From Nematostella vectensis (Eukaryota; Cnidaria; Anthozoa; Actiniaria; Edwardsiidae), in the NCBI RefSeq assembly GCF_932526225.1, contig NC_064048.1, positions 10,734,688-10,798,687 on the forward strand: a stretch of 64,000 nucleotides of DNA. The letters are read 5' to 3'. The position numbers and the translations under genes were made by a program. Every line of letters starts with the position of its first letter. Within the stretch, counting starts at the first letter, position 1. This document shows positions 46,324 to 56,139 of the stretch, piece after piece. The notes under the pieces are model-generated. The model did no database searches. It saw nothing but the letters and a program-made list of their open reading frames with translations, and was not told the DNA's origin.

Positions 46324-46324
46324 T
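46287..46324. repeat. (ATC)n microsatellite
   Basis: About twelve ATC trinucleotides in a row. The next kilobase, to about 47440, holds no recognisable gene. Confidence 0.9.
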
Positions 46325-47445
46325 CTCATCAATCATGTCAATATAATTGAAAATTTTAGCATGTTTATTATTGTTTTTATCAAAGTTAAGCTGTAGCAAA
46401 TTTTTTTTTCATAGAAATTCTCACGGTTGAAAATCGACCCCGCCCTTTTCAATTGGAAATAAGAATTGGCACAAAGATTGTAGCAACTCGAGCACAGAAA
46501 AAATGCTTTGTTACTCACACAAATGGTGTCAACTTTGGCGAGAAGAACTAAACAAATGCTTAACTCAAACACAGACGGTCGATTTTGCATATTCAATTAC
46601 TTGCAATTTTCCCGTGTTATTAGAATACCCCAAAATTTATATTGTCTATATAAATAAATCAAAAACCTTTTATAATTTACATTTTGAAATAAGAAGGAAA
46701 AAGCTCAAAATGAAAAGGAAATGAAAATGTTTCAAAAATATGTTTTGTTGGATGCTGTAGCTTTTTTTCGTGAGATATAAAGCCTTTTTTATAAACAATT
46801 AATATTTAAGGTGTTGTTTCATAGAATACTATACTTATGAATGGCTACTACGCACAGGGCTCACGGCCAGAATAGAAGATCTAATAAAGGGCGAATAGCG
46901 AAGTTAGAGAAATTAGTTTTGCTGTACAGACATATGCTATATTGGCCAATTAGGACATGGGTTAGTAAGACCGGCAACCATAAATGTCTTTATGAAAAAG
47001 TCAGGATATTTGACCAGATTTAGGCAAACTAATGGTCGCTTATAAACCCTGTTAAATCTTCTATAATCAGAGTGAGCCTGGGCTACCTGTGGCCTGTATA
47101 TCATAATCAAGAAATCCACCGAATTGAGGGAAATTGTTGTTTCCCAAATCAAGTCATTTTAATTTATGATTATAGTTCTTAAAAGAGTTCTGCGGCAGGT
47201 TCTATGTTGTTTACTTTATATTTTAAATATTTTATTATGAAAATAAATAAGTAAGTAAGGAGCAGACTGTGTATCTTTTCCCAACATCTGGCATTTTTAT
47301 TTACAAAAAATAAAAAAGGGGACCACACAGGAACTTACTGACCTGAAGTAATTAAAAAAATCGACACTCGATAAGTCCCCTATTGATAACGCGGTATTAA
47401 TTAGACAATTATGCAACGTTATGTGGAAGTTTTTCATCGCGAACT

Positions 47446-47812
47446 ATTAGTAGTAGGGTAGGTATGGTAGTAATATAGGCAGGTTATGTTTAACGTTCAC
47501 GCTAAATTGACCTACGGAACTGAATAGCGGTCCTTCGACGGCCGTCGGATGAATAGAATAGATGCGACGGACGTCGGATAGAATAGATGCGACGGTCGTC
47601 GGATGAATAGAAAGATGCGACGGACGTCGGATAGAATAGATGCGACGGTCGTCGGATGAATAGAATAGATGCGACGGCCGTCGGAATAGTCGCAGCTGGA
47701 CTATACGACGGCGGTCGGAACTGAACGCAAGATAATGTATTCACCCGCAAAATTAGTATTCCCCCGCAACAGCCAGGCTAATTCCATACCTACCCTACTA
47801 CTACTATTGCCT
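47446..47812. mobile_element. Inverted-repeat element enclosing a CGACGG-type minisatellite
   Basis: TAGTAGTAGGGTAGGTATGG on the left (about 47449-47467) is repeated in reverse complement on the right (about 47784-47803), with weaker similarity outside. Between them, 47525-47700 carries units such as GATGCGACGGTCGTCGGATG with GACGTC and GACCGTC variants. The layout is that of a MITE whose centre expanded. No unambiguous target duplication. Confidence 0.6.
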
Positions 47813-47923
47813 TGTTTAGGGTTGTACAAAAATGTAGGGCCAGCTTCGAGTAACGAGAGTGCGCGGGCGCCGTAACTATATAATGAATCTATTATCAAAA
47901 TCCAAAGGTTATTTTTTGATCAA

Positions 47924-47998
47924 GCATTTGCCCCATTTTCTCTCGTTCCTGCCCCTCCGAAATAGCAGGCAATACCTGAGCTCTGGTTATAAGCTACA
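47924..47998 (-). pseudogene. Partial duplicate of the 3' coding end of the 48034-49212 gene
   Basis: CATTTGCCCCATTTTCTCTC...GAAATAGCAGGCAATAC...CTGAGCTCTGGTTATAAGC matches 48040-48132 apart from scattered changes and one deletion of about 17 bp. It repeats the C-terminal codons of the neighbouring gene just beyond its stop. Confidence 0.85.
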
Positions 47999-48033
47999 GT
48001 ACTACTATATATCATAGAACGTATTTTTTTATA

Positions 48034-49212
48034 TCAAGCCATTTGCCCCGTTTTCCTTCGTTCTTGTCCCTCCGAAATAGCAGGCAATACACTGACAACA
48101 GTCTTCGCCTGAGCTCTAGTTTTCGAGCTACTTCTTCTAATAAAGTTCCTTTTTCTTGACCAGCGGTTGTAGTCATAGAGCTGCAAAGCCACCTCGCCGG
48201 GAACAGAGTGCATGCATCCGGTTCGCTTATCGATAACCGCAGGCAAACTTACTTTCGGCTCCGCTCCACTTACTTCCCGCGTTGAATTGATGTTGATTTT
48301 GGCAGCTGTCTCTGCTCTTGTGGGGCAATATTGAAGCCTTGGACTTAGGAAAATTAATGCTTCGTTTGCAGTCCTTTTTTGCATATTTTTGTTTTTCTTC
48401 GGTGGCTGTTTTGTGAGTTGTTGTCTAGATGTCTCACTCGGCGTAGTTTGTGTTGTTGTTTGCTCGGTTTTCACCGCAGGTAAAGTTAAGCCTTTCGAAA
48501 CGGAATGATTCTTTCTCACAGCTTGAGAAAATACATTCTTTGGGAAGTTGTATTCATGATTTGGTTTTAATTGCTTCATCTCTGTGTCTTTGTTTTTCAA
48601 GCTTATGTTCAGCCTACGCGCTCTTAGTTTACTCAACTCAAACGTCAGAGATTCGCTGTCAGTGAACCGTTCTTTGACAATTCCAAGACCTTTAAGTCTC
48701 AATTCTCTTAAATATCCGATAAACTGCCTCTGAGCCGAGAAATCATCTTCTTTTGGGGTGAGCACTTGCTTCAAAATCTCACCACTCGAAGCAGAACTTT
48801 TCTCGCTTTTTTCCTCAGCGTCTATTTGCTTCTCTTTTCGTTTCTTCCCTCTACTTTGAAGAAAATTTCTCGCTCGAAAATTTCCCATAAATACACCAGA
48901 ATTTTCCATCTCTCGCATAGAGCGGCTTCGTATTCCTCTATCTAGTTCATCGCTTGGCAACGACGACGCCAGATCAACAATTCGCAACTTTTTTTCTTCG
49001 TTTTTCCCTGCTTTAGGTTTCGTAGCTTCGGTCGAGCTCTGCCCAGCGTCTCTGCTTTTTCGTGAGAAGTACATGTTGGAAGCGATTGGGTTTAGGATTC
49101 TGTTTTCCGTCCTCATGCCGAAAGCAAATGGCCCTATTTCAAGACCCTTCTCTGATATTACATACATAGTTGCTCGCCCACAAGGGATTTCGGATTTCGA
49201 AAATTCATTCAT
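48034..49212 (-). CDS. Unrecognised protein with C-terminal DYNxWSRK motif (paralogue 2)
   Basis: Single exon of 392 residues from the ATG at 49212 (MNEFSKSEIPCGRATMYV). The family is not recognised. The N-terminal 60 residues look ordered (GLEIGPFAFGMRTENRILNP). The middle is basic and Ser/Lys/Glu-rich with possible nuclear-localisation stretches (RGKKRKEKQ and PPKKNKNMQKR). Residues about 330-356 hold GCMHSVPGEVALQLYDYNRW followed by SRK, the motif shared with paralogue 1. The rest of the two proteins aligns poorly, so the motif is likely the functional core. No signal peptide or membrane span. The two genes are about 4 kb apart on the same strand with repeat families Y and Z between them. 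Intrinsically disordered nuclear or structural roles are possible, but no function can be assigned. Confidence 0.75.
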   Translation of the reverse strand: MNEFSKSEIPCGRATMYVISEKGLEIGPFAFGMRTENRILNPIASNMYFSRKSRDAGQSSTEATKPKAGKNEEKKLRIVDLASSLPSDELDRGIRSRSMREMENSGVFMGNFRARNFLQSRGKKRKEKQIDAEEKSEKSSASSGEILKQVLTPKEDDFSAQRQFIGYLRELRLKGLGIVKERFTDSESLTFELSKLRARRLNISLKNKDTEMKQLKPNHEYNFPKNVFSQAVRKNHSVSKGLTLPAVKTEQTTTQTTPSETSRQQLTKQPPKKNKNMQKRTANEALIFLSPRLQYCPTRAETAAKININSTREVSGAEPKVSLPAVIDKRTGCMHSVPGEVALQLYDYNRWSRKRNFIRRSSSKTRAQAKTVVSVLPAISEGQERRKTGQMA

Positions 49213-50468
49213 GGCGACCTACTTACTCACTTCTTGGATAAAATTGAACCGGCGAATTCCTTCCTCGGATATGAGGTCATTTAACAGCGCGTCAAACACA
49301 TACAAGTCAGACAAAAGATTGTTTTCTTGTCTTTGAAATCCCGCAGATTTTATAATAAATTCAGCGGCTGCGATGCATGTATGTCACTGTGTAAATTGCA
49401 ATTCACAGATAATTTTCAGCTCGTTGTAAATTAAGCTCTTCACGCATCGGATCTTGTTTCGGGTTGCTTACCCTTTTACTAGGCGAACCTAGAAGTCCTT
49501 ATTCAGCAGGTTCCCACGGAGAATAATAAATATATTTGCTCTTCTCGACATCCAAAGTCTTCTCTGTACACATATACACGTCTTCGGCCACCCGAATCGC
49601 TAAGAACCTTATATTTGATGTCGCTTTAAGAAATTGTCAAAGGGGAGAGAAAGTTCGAAACACGACATGTTGCCCGTGTCTTCTTTAAGCTCAGTCGATT
49701 TGTCGTCGCCGGCTTTATCTAGGCTTTCCTGTAGCTTAACGTAAACTTGCCCCTACGTAAATCCACTGGGGGATGGACACATCTGCCAAAACCAGGAGAT
49801 ATTTGATAATTTCACTCTGCGTCTCTACGGCCCACACAGAAAGAAAAAAAAAAACTCAGTTCTACGTCTACGCGTTAGACGATTATCTAAACCTTTCTGT
49901 ACATGGATTGAAAAATCGCCTGAATAAATAGGTGCATACGGGTGGCTATTACAATAAAGTCACTTAGTCCTATTGTTGCGGGCTATTATCGCCATAAGAA
50001 CATGTTTATTATCACGAAATTATCGTAGGCTCGATTAGCGGCGTGAATAACTCCTAGTGAGCCGTGAAAAAGAACAAAACGCAGTTGAAAGCTGCTTTTG
50101 TTTTGGAATTTGAGCAATTCTTTTGTGCCAAAAATAAATAGACACATTTTAGACTGGTTGTCGCATTTTTACAACGATCCAAATTCAATAAAAAGTGGAA
50201 CCTTATGACAAAGTCATCCCTTGTGCGTTGGTCGGCGTACTACTGCTTTTTTTATATTTAACCCAAAAAAGCATTCCCTCCTTCCATTCAATACCAGTCT
50301 TTAAAAAAAACCGGAAATGTTCCACCTCCTTGAATTCACTCTTTCACTTCATTATTACTTGCGCAACCTGTTGGCAGCGATTATACACCCATTTTAAAAA
50401 TGCAAACGGCAAAAGGTAGTTCTACGCCCGAAAGGTGCTTATGGGTAATAATTATTCCTAAAACTTAG
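49213..50468. other. Upstream of paralogue 2; no gene recognised
   Basis: No coding signature. An A-run lies near 49841-49853. Confidence 0.3.
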
Positions 50469-50692
50469 GGGCTGAATAAAGTCCAGGAAAGTCAGAGCCA
50501 AACCGCATAATGGATGGCTCATTGCTTTTGTCCCCTCTCCTCCCCTCTTCCGGCTTCCGGTTCAATTCGCCACTAGAACCCCAATTCACATAAATACTGA
50601 AAAAGTAAAAGACAGAGACTCGAGATGCGTGCGGAGGAGGCTAGAGCTGAATAAAGTTCAGGAAAGTCAGAGCCAAACCTATAATGGTTGAT
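50469..50692. repeat. Pair of about 45-bp direct repeats
   Basis: GCTGAATAAAGTCCAGGAAAGTCAGAGCCAAACC at about 50471 recurs as GCTGAATAAAGTTCAGG...AAACC at about 50648, about 176 bp apart. Confidence 0.85.
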
Positions 50693-50762
50693 TGTATGAT
50701 ATATTCATATTATCTAGCATTTGGTAGAGACACATGGTTTCCTTCGTTCATAGAACTGCCGA

Positions 50763-50925
50763 CTTTAAAAGCACACTAGCATACACACATTGGCACCAGT
50801 CGGGACGCTAGCACAGTCTATTACCCGTGCAGTTCGGCAACCATGGACAGCTGTTTCGTCCTTATTAGGACTCATCAGCATGACATAGCCGGTTTGCCTC
50901 AGTTAAACTTCATCGGCAAAAAAAC
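50763..50925. mobile_element. Partial copy of the ATGTGGACTTTAAAAGC MITE
   Basis: It begins inside the terminal repeat (GACTTTAAAAGCACACTAG) and runs through CACCAGTCGGGACGCTAGCA, ATTAGGACTCATCAGCATG and TTCATCGGCAAAAAA, matching the left half of the element at 51100-51377. The opposite terminal repeat is missing. Confidence 0.8.
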
Positions 50926-51099
50926 TGCAGGGCGACTTCGACTCGAACGAAGTGCTTTAAACCACAGCTTAGATCCATGTGGGATCTAGAGCTGCGACCG
51001 GACTAGCGTGATGCCAATAATTGTGCGGATCACGCATGCGACCTTTGCTAGTCTAAAACTCCGTCGGATAGCCAAACTATTCTTGCGAGTATGTATACA

Positions 51100-51377
51100 T
51101 AAATGTGGACTTTAAAAGCATACTAGCATACACACATTGGCACCAGTCGGGCCAAGACGGGACGCTAGCACAGTCTATTACCCGTGCAGTTCGGCAACCA
51201 TGGACAGCTGTTTCGTCCTTATTAGGACTCGTCAGCATGGCATAGCCGGGTTTTTTGCCGATAAAGTTTAACTGATGCAAACCGGCTATGCCATGCGGCT
51301 AATAGACTGTGCTAGCGTCCCGTCTTTGCCCGACTGGTGCCATTTGTATGCTAGTGTGCTTTTAAAGTCCACATTTA
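51100..51377. mobile_element. Hairpin MITE, about 278 bp, with nested inverted repeats
   Basis: The ends TAAATGTGGACTTTAAAAGC and GCTTTTAAAGTCCACATTTA begin inverted arms of about 80 bp (51100-51181 and 51296-51377). The arms extend through CACCAGTCGGGC, GACGGGACGCTAGCACAG and TCTATTA. Inside lies a second perfect inverted pair, GCATGGCATAGCCGG and its complement at about 51235 and 51281, and a small GTCCTTATTAGGAC hairpin. It is non-coding. The same family occurs at 50763 and 59201. Confidence 0.9.
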
Positions 51378-52129
51378 CAGAACTGCCATTTGCAGTTCTG
51401 TTCTCTTGCGCTGCGCTTAGACGAACAGAAATAATTTCCAATGTACCACGCACAGGAGTTGGAGAGGACCTGCCAGTAATCTTAATTAAATACTTACATA
51501 GCGTAACGCATACATTTATAGTATTATAGAAATATATGGAATATGTGTATTTATCTTACATATCGTAACATTATGTAATGGTATATATAGTAATATACAG
51601 AAAATATCATTTTTTTGTTCTTATTGCTCATTTAATTTAAATATTTTATATAATTTTAAACAGAAAAAAAGACTACTGATAGGTGTAAAGTGATGCTAGG
51701 GAGGGATGGAGTGGTTTATATATCACATCTTACAAGGCTGTTAAACTTTCGCCATTATCATCAAATGTTATGGATTTGATAAGAAGCTAGAAATCGAAGG
51801 TGAGTCCAATCCAAGAGTTCCATAATTATGTTATCGATCTGTTTTTCCTCGATGATTTTCCGAGGCTCAAGCAACGAAGACGCGAGCGTACAGCTATTTG
51901 CCTGCACATCGAAACACGTACAAAGTACCTGTTATGGGATACCTGTGTGGGTGGTATCCCTGTGTTGTTGTGACCGTTGTAAAAAGGACTGGGTTCTCGG
52001 TACTAGAGACAGAACACGAATAAAACATGGTGTCAGTATACCCACCATTTTTAATTTCAGAAGCAATCGTGAAAAATAAAAAAACAACATGGGCAAATTC
52101 GCGTCCTGTGCCCCAGATGATGCAAATGA

Positions 52130-53000
52130 CAGGAGATTAAGCCTCCAACTGAGAGATATTCAGAGACAATAGAGACAACTATGTAATAGCTACAGAAATG
52201 AACAAAAAACGAATGCTATTATAGTTGCTACACTATTCACAACCGTGGGAACTGAATGCTACAAAGTTCTCAAGAACCTCACTCTCACAGAGCCATAAAG
52301 AGCAGATCCAAAAGCTACTTTAGACAAACTAAGAGAAGAGTTTTAGGCCAAAAAATCATTATTGAAAGATATATCTTCAATTCCACTGTTTTAGAGCCGA
52401 ATGAAAGCTTTTATCTCTTTCTCTACAAAGTTCAACCTGCCCCCCTAATATTTAAATAATATTTATTTAATTTTTCTATAATGTGCCCCACCCCCCACAC
52501 CCCCCCCCAATCTTACGTGGCCTGCTAAGGATCTGAAATGATAAGGGACAGGCTTGTGATCGGTATAAAGACACCAGGGAGAGACTCCTCAGAAAAAAGC
52601 ATCTAACAATCGACTTGGCAATAAACATGTTCCGCACAAGCGAATATGCTGCCATACAACTAAAGAAAATGGAAAACAATTCTAAAACACTGCACTTTAC
52701 CAAGTTCCACTCTAGGAGCCCCAGAGAAAACAAGGAAATCACCAACTGCAAGTATTTTGGGATGATCACACTGGAGGAAACTGCAAAGCTTATGGCTTGA
52801 CATGTGCAAAGTGCCACAAAAAGAACCATCTGGCAAAGGTTTGCTTGAGCTCAAAGAGGGAAAGGCCAAGAAGAAATATCAGTACTAACAGGTTCCCAAA
52901 CAAGCAAGACATTTGCTATACCCTCGAGCCAAACATGTCAGATGATCTAAGCAGTGATGTAAGATATATGTCACCACTGGCTATAAAGATCATTTTTTAT
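52130..53000 (+). pseudogene. Degenerate gag of an LTR retrotransposon
   Basis: Frames in succession carry DNYVIATEMNKK, KIIIERYIFNSTVLEPNESF, MIRDRLVIGIK, AINMFRTSEYAAIQLKKM and finally CAKCHKKNHLAKVC, the order seen in Gypsy-type gag ending in a zinc knuckle. It differs from the gag at 24-27 kb. About 52450-52515 interrupts the frame with an unrelated C-rich insertion ending AATCTTACGTGGCC, the junction also seen inverted near 5485. No protease or RT follows. Confidence 0.75.
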
Positions 53001-53391
53001 CCAAATTTTCACCAGATGATATAAGAAAATATAAGAGTATCATGAGATGGGGAAGATTATTCTAATAATGCATAGTGAGGGGTGCACTATTCTATGAAGA
53101 TGTATCTATCACGCAATATGCTTTAATGCTTTGCGTGAAAGAAATTGACAATACTGACAGCCTATATTTTTTTATAGATATTTTCTTTACTCTGAGGGGT
53201 GGGCGGAAGGAGGTCCCTCCCTCCTTAGATCCACCCCCTAGTCAAATTGTCTGTTTGTCAATTCAAAAATTAAAACTTTTTACCTGATGCTTGTATCACT
53301 TTCTATCAGTCCCTGTCTTGTATCGAGTTTCATGGAGAAGTCTTTCTTGTTATCCCTAAGCTACTATTTCTGGTCTCAGATAGTCTCGTAT
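53001..53391. other. Spacer, nothing recognised
   Basis: Convergent region between the gag relic and the NADAR gene, with short frames only. The NADAR 3' untranslated region should fall here. Confidence 0.3.
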
Positions 53392-53967
53392 TCATGTACC
53401 TGCAGTCTCGCTATCTTCCATTCTAGTCCCGTCATCTTGCTGAGCTCTCATCTCGTCTCTAACTTCCATCACAACCATTGCCATTGTATTCTCACCTATG
53501 ATCCTCCCGCTCGCTTTATCCAACCTGGCAGTCCAAAAGTCAGGCTGTCCACGCATTGGGATATGCACTAGTAATCTATTCCCTGTCTCAAGTAACAGGC
53601 TTCGAAATGGCTCTTTGGAGAATTTTACCCTCAGAGCTTTTTTCATGCGAATTTTCGAAGCATTTTGATCGAGTGCATCACCGACAAGAGTCAAACCATG
53701 CTTTGCACTGCCGCTTTTTGAACCTGCAGACTTCGCTACGATACCTTTAGATACTTCCACAGGCCATGAACTCTTAGCGAGACTATCAAATTTACCACCC
53801 TTTGTGAAATGTTTCCGGTCTTCTGGTATGAATTTCATTCCTTGGAAATAGTGTTCAACCGAAGGAAAAACGCCTTCTTGCATATCAAGATCTACTTCGT
53901 AAAAGTTGGACAGTTTGTTGTAAGGTGCTTTCACTCTTGAGTGAAATATTATAGGAACCTCTGCCAT
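53392..53967 (-). CDS. NADAR-domain protein (YbiA-like N-glycosidase family)
   Basis: Single exon of 191 residues from the ATG at 53967 (MAEVPIIFHSRV). The domain spans nearly the whole protein: LSNFYEVDLDMQEGVFPSVE continuing HYFQGMKF at 18-46, a central Lys-rich stretch, IRMKKALRVKFSKEP, then LLLETGNRLLVHIP, DFWTARLD and the closing IIGENTMAMVVMEVRDEM. These match the NADAR/YbiA pattern (SNFY, SVEHY, KF, LL-TG--L, N-L---LM-VR). Family members cleave N-glycosidic bonds: YbiA acts on damaged riboflavin-pathway intermediates, and others reverse ADP-ribosylation of nucleic acid bases. Which applies here is unknown. The C-terminal 15 residues are acidic and variable. No signal peptide, so probably cytosolic or nuclear. 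It lies next to an overlapping upstream ORF. Confidence 0.88.
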   Translation of the reverse strand: MAEVPIIFHSRVKAPYNKLSNFYEVDLDMQEGVFPSVEHYFQGMKFIPEDRKHFTKGGKFDSLAKSSWPVEVSKGIVAKSAGSKSGSAKHGLTLVGDALDQNASKIRMKKALRVKFSKEPFRSLLLETGNRLLVHIPMRGQPDFWTARLDKASGRIIGENTMAMVVMEVRDEMRAQQDDGTRMEDSETAGT

Positions 53968-54073
53968 TGCCGTTTACCTGATTTGTCAGTGCTCGCGCAG
54001 ATTGTCGTGTCTTTCTTTCACCAGTTCGTTTTGATTTGTTTTGTTTCATTTTGTGGTGCAATTTCGCCGCCAT
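53885..54073 (-). other. Upstream ORF overlapping the NADAR start, at a YY1-type promoter
   Basis: On the minus strand CCAAGATGGCGGCGAAATTG gives an ATG at 54071-54073 in the AAGATGGCGGC context typical of YY1-type metazoan core promoters. It opens a 62-codon basic frame (MAAKLHHKMKQNKSKR) that ends beyond the NADAR ATG in another frame. A GTAAAC donor-like site follows LTNQ, so it could instead be a short first exon, but no suitable acceptor joins it to the NADAR frame. Confidence 0.45.
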
Positions 54074-54535
54074 CTTGGACGTGAAGAGTCTTGGGGACTG
54101 GATTAAGGGGGAGGGGAGGGTAGGGGCTTCTGAAAAAAAGCTTTAAAAAATAAAAGAATTTTAAAAAAGCACGATTGTTTATATTAAAGCTCTCACAAAA
54201 CAAATATGCAAAGTTTGGCTTGCAAAAAAAAAAAAAAAAAAAAAAGAGGATCGTTGGGTTTTTGACTGTCCAAATAGCCCAGCGCTAGGCCTTCCCCGAG
54301 TTATGCTACAATCTGCAACGATTAACGGGGACGATCTCCCTTCACCCTCAATCAGTGTTGGAGGGAGAAAAATTACCTAGGGGCTATTCGCATCATCACA
54401 TCCTCTAACTAATATTAATCGGGGGGAGAGGGATGGAGGTTATTCGTGTGCGAAGTGTCCCAATTTTATCGTGGATTGTAGCATTTTTTCGGCATTTTTT
54501 TGGGGAAACGAGGTTTCTTTTCTTGTAAGAAAAAT
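54074..54535. other. Spacer with A24 run; no gene recognised
   Basis: A poly-A tract of more than 20 bases at about 54218-54243. G-rich words (GGGGGGAGAGGGATGG) lie near 54421. No coding exon. Confidence 0.4.
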
Positions 54536-55675
54536 GGTTGGTCCCTTACCCTCCCCGTCAGATATCAAATGGTCGGTCCCCTACCCTCCCCGTCAGATAT
54601 CAAATGGTCGGTCCCTTACCCTCCCCGCCAGATATCAAATGGTCGGTCCCTCACCCTCCCCGTCAGATATCAAATGGTCGGTCCCTCACCCTCCCCGTCA
54701 GGTATCAAATGGTCGGTCCCTTACCCTCCCCGTCAGATATCAAATGGTCGGTCCCTTACCCTCCCCGTCAGATATCAAATTGTCGGTCCCTTACCCTCCC
54801 CGTCAGATATCAAATGGTCGGTCCCTTACCCTCCCCGTCAGATATCAAATGGTCGGTCCCTTACCCTCCCCGTCAGATATCAAATGGTCGGTCCCTTACC
54901 CTCCCCGTCAGATATCAAATTGTCGGTCCCTTACCCTCCCCGTCAGATATCAAATGGTCGGTCCCTTACCCTCCCCGTCAGATATCAAATGGTCGGTCCC
55001 TTACCCTCCCCGTCAGATATCAAATGGTCGGTCCCTTACCCTCCCCGTCAGATATCAAATGGTCGATCTCTTACCCTCCCCGTCAGATATCAAATGGTCG
55101 GTCCCTTACCCTCCCCGTCAGATATCAAATGGTCGGTCCCTTACCCTCCCCGTCAGATATAAAATGGTCGGTCCCTTACACTCCCCGATAAGATATCAAA
55201 TGGTCGGTCCCTTACCCTCTCCGTCAGATATCAAATGGTCGGTCCCTTCCCTATCAGATATCAAATGGCCAGTCCCTTACACTACCAGATCAGATATCAA
55301 ATGGTAGTTCCCTTACCCTCCCCGTCAGATATCAAATGGTCGGTCCCTTACCCTCCCATGTCAAATATCAAATGGTCGGTCCCTTACCCTCTCCGTCAGA
55401 TATCAAATAGTCGGTCCCTCACCCTCCCCGTCAGATATCAAATGGTCGGTCCCTTACCCTCTCCGTCAGATATCAAATGGTCGGTCCCTCACCCTCCCCG
55501 TCAGATATCAAATGGTCGGTCCCTTACCCTCCCATGTCAAATATCAAATGGTCGGTTCCTTACACTCCCCTATCAGATATCAAATGGTCGGCCCCTTACC
55601 TTCCCCATCAGATATCAAATGGTCGGTCCCTTACCCTCCCATGTCAGACATCAAATGGTCGGTCCCTTACGATAA
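54536..55675. repeat. 35-bp minisatellite (GGTCGGTCCCTTACCCTCCCCGTCAGATATCAAAT), about 32 copies
   Basis: Uniform units with variants CTCACC, TTGTCGG, CCCATGTCA and CTATCAG concentrated after about 55160. Three units equal 35 codons, so all plus frames stay open over 200-278 codons; these are not proteins. Confidence 0.95.
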
Positions 55676-56139
55676 AAATAAAATAAATATCCATATAAAA
55701 CAATATATCAATTTCAGTTAATTATATTTAAGATAAATTTCAATGGCGGTATGATACCCTAAAATTTACCAAATTTGAATTAATTGTGAAAAAAAATATT
55801 TTCGTCTCAAAGTTACCGTTATTTATCCTTGAAATGTATGCCCTAGTGTAATTTAAATGAAAATATATTTTTTCCTATAGTATTCAGCTTTTAAAAAATG
55901 TTGGCGAGCCGTTGCTAGGGGCAACCGGTCTGTTTGCAATTTGTTTTGATCTAGAAGTCGGATTTCAAAGGGCCTATTTCGATGGTGTTTTCGATTTTCT
56001 CTTGTTTGGGTTCCCTGTGTTTTATCCACGTGACTGAATAGATCACTAACAAGAGAGTTTACATGCAGTACCTTCCTAAATATCGATCTTCACATTTCAA
56101 CATCAAATTAAAATACAACCTTCCATTTTACTCTTCAAA
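55676..56139. other. Probable 5' flank of the Mutator-like element
   Basis: AT-rich. GTTGCTAGGGGCAAC at about 55912-55926 is a near-palindrome. A similar word, GTTGCCATAGCAACG, lies at about 58411-58425 beyond the transposase, so the two could be subterminal repeats of the same element. I could not define exact ends or a target duplication. Confidence 0.4.

Noticed and set aside
54471..55307. 278-codon and overlapping 217-220-codon frames
   Set aside because: 35-bp minisatellite open in all three plus frames; no start context or protein-like composition.
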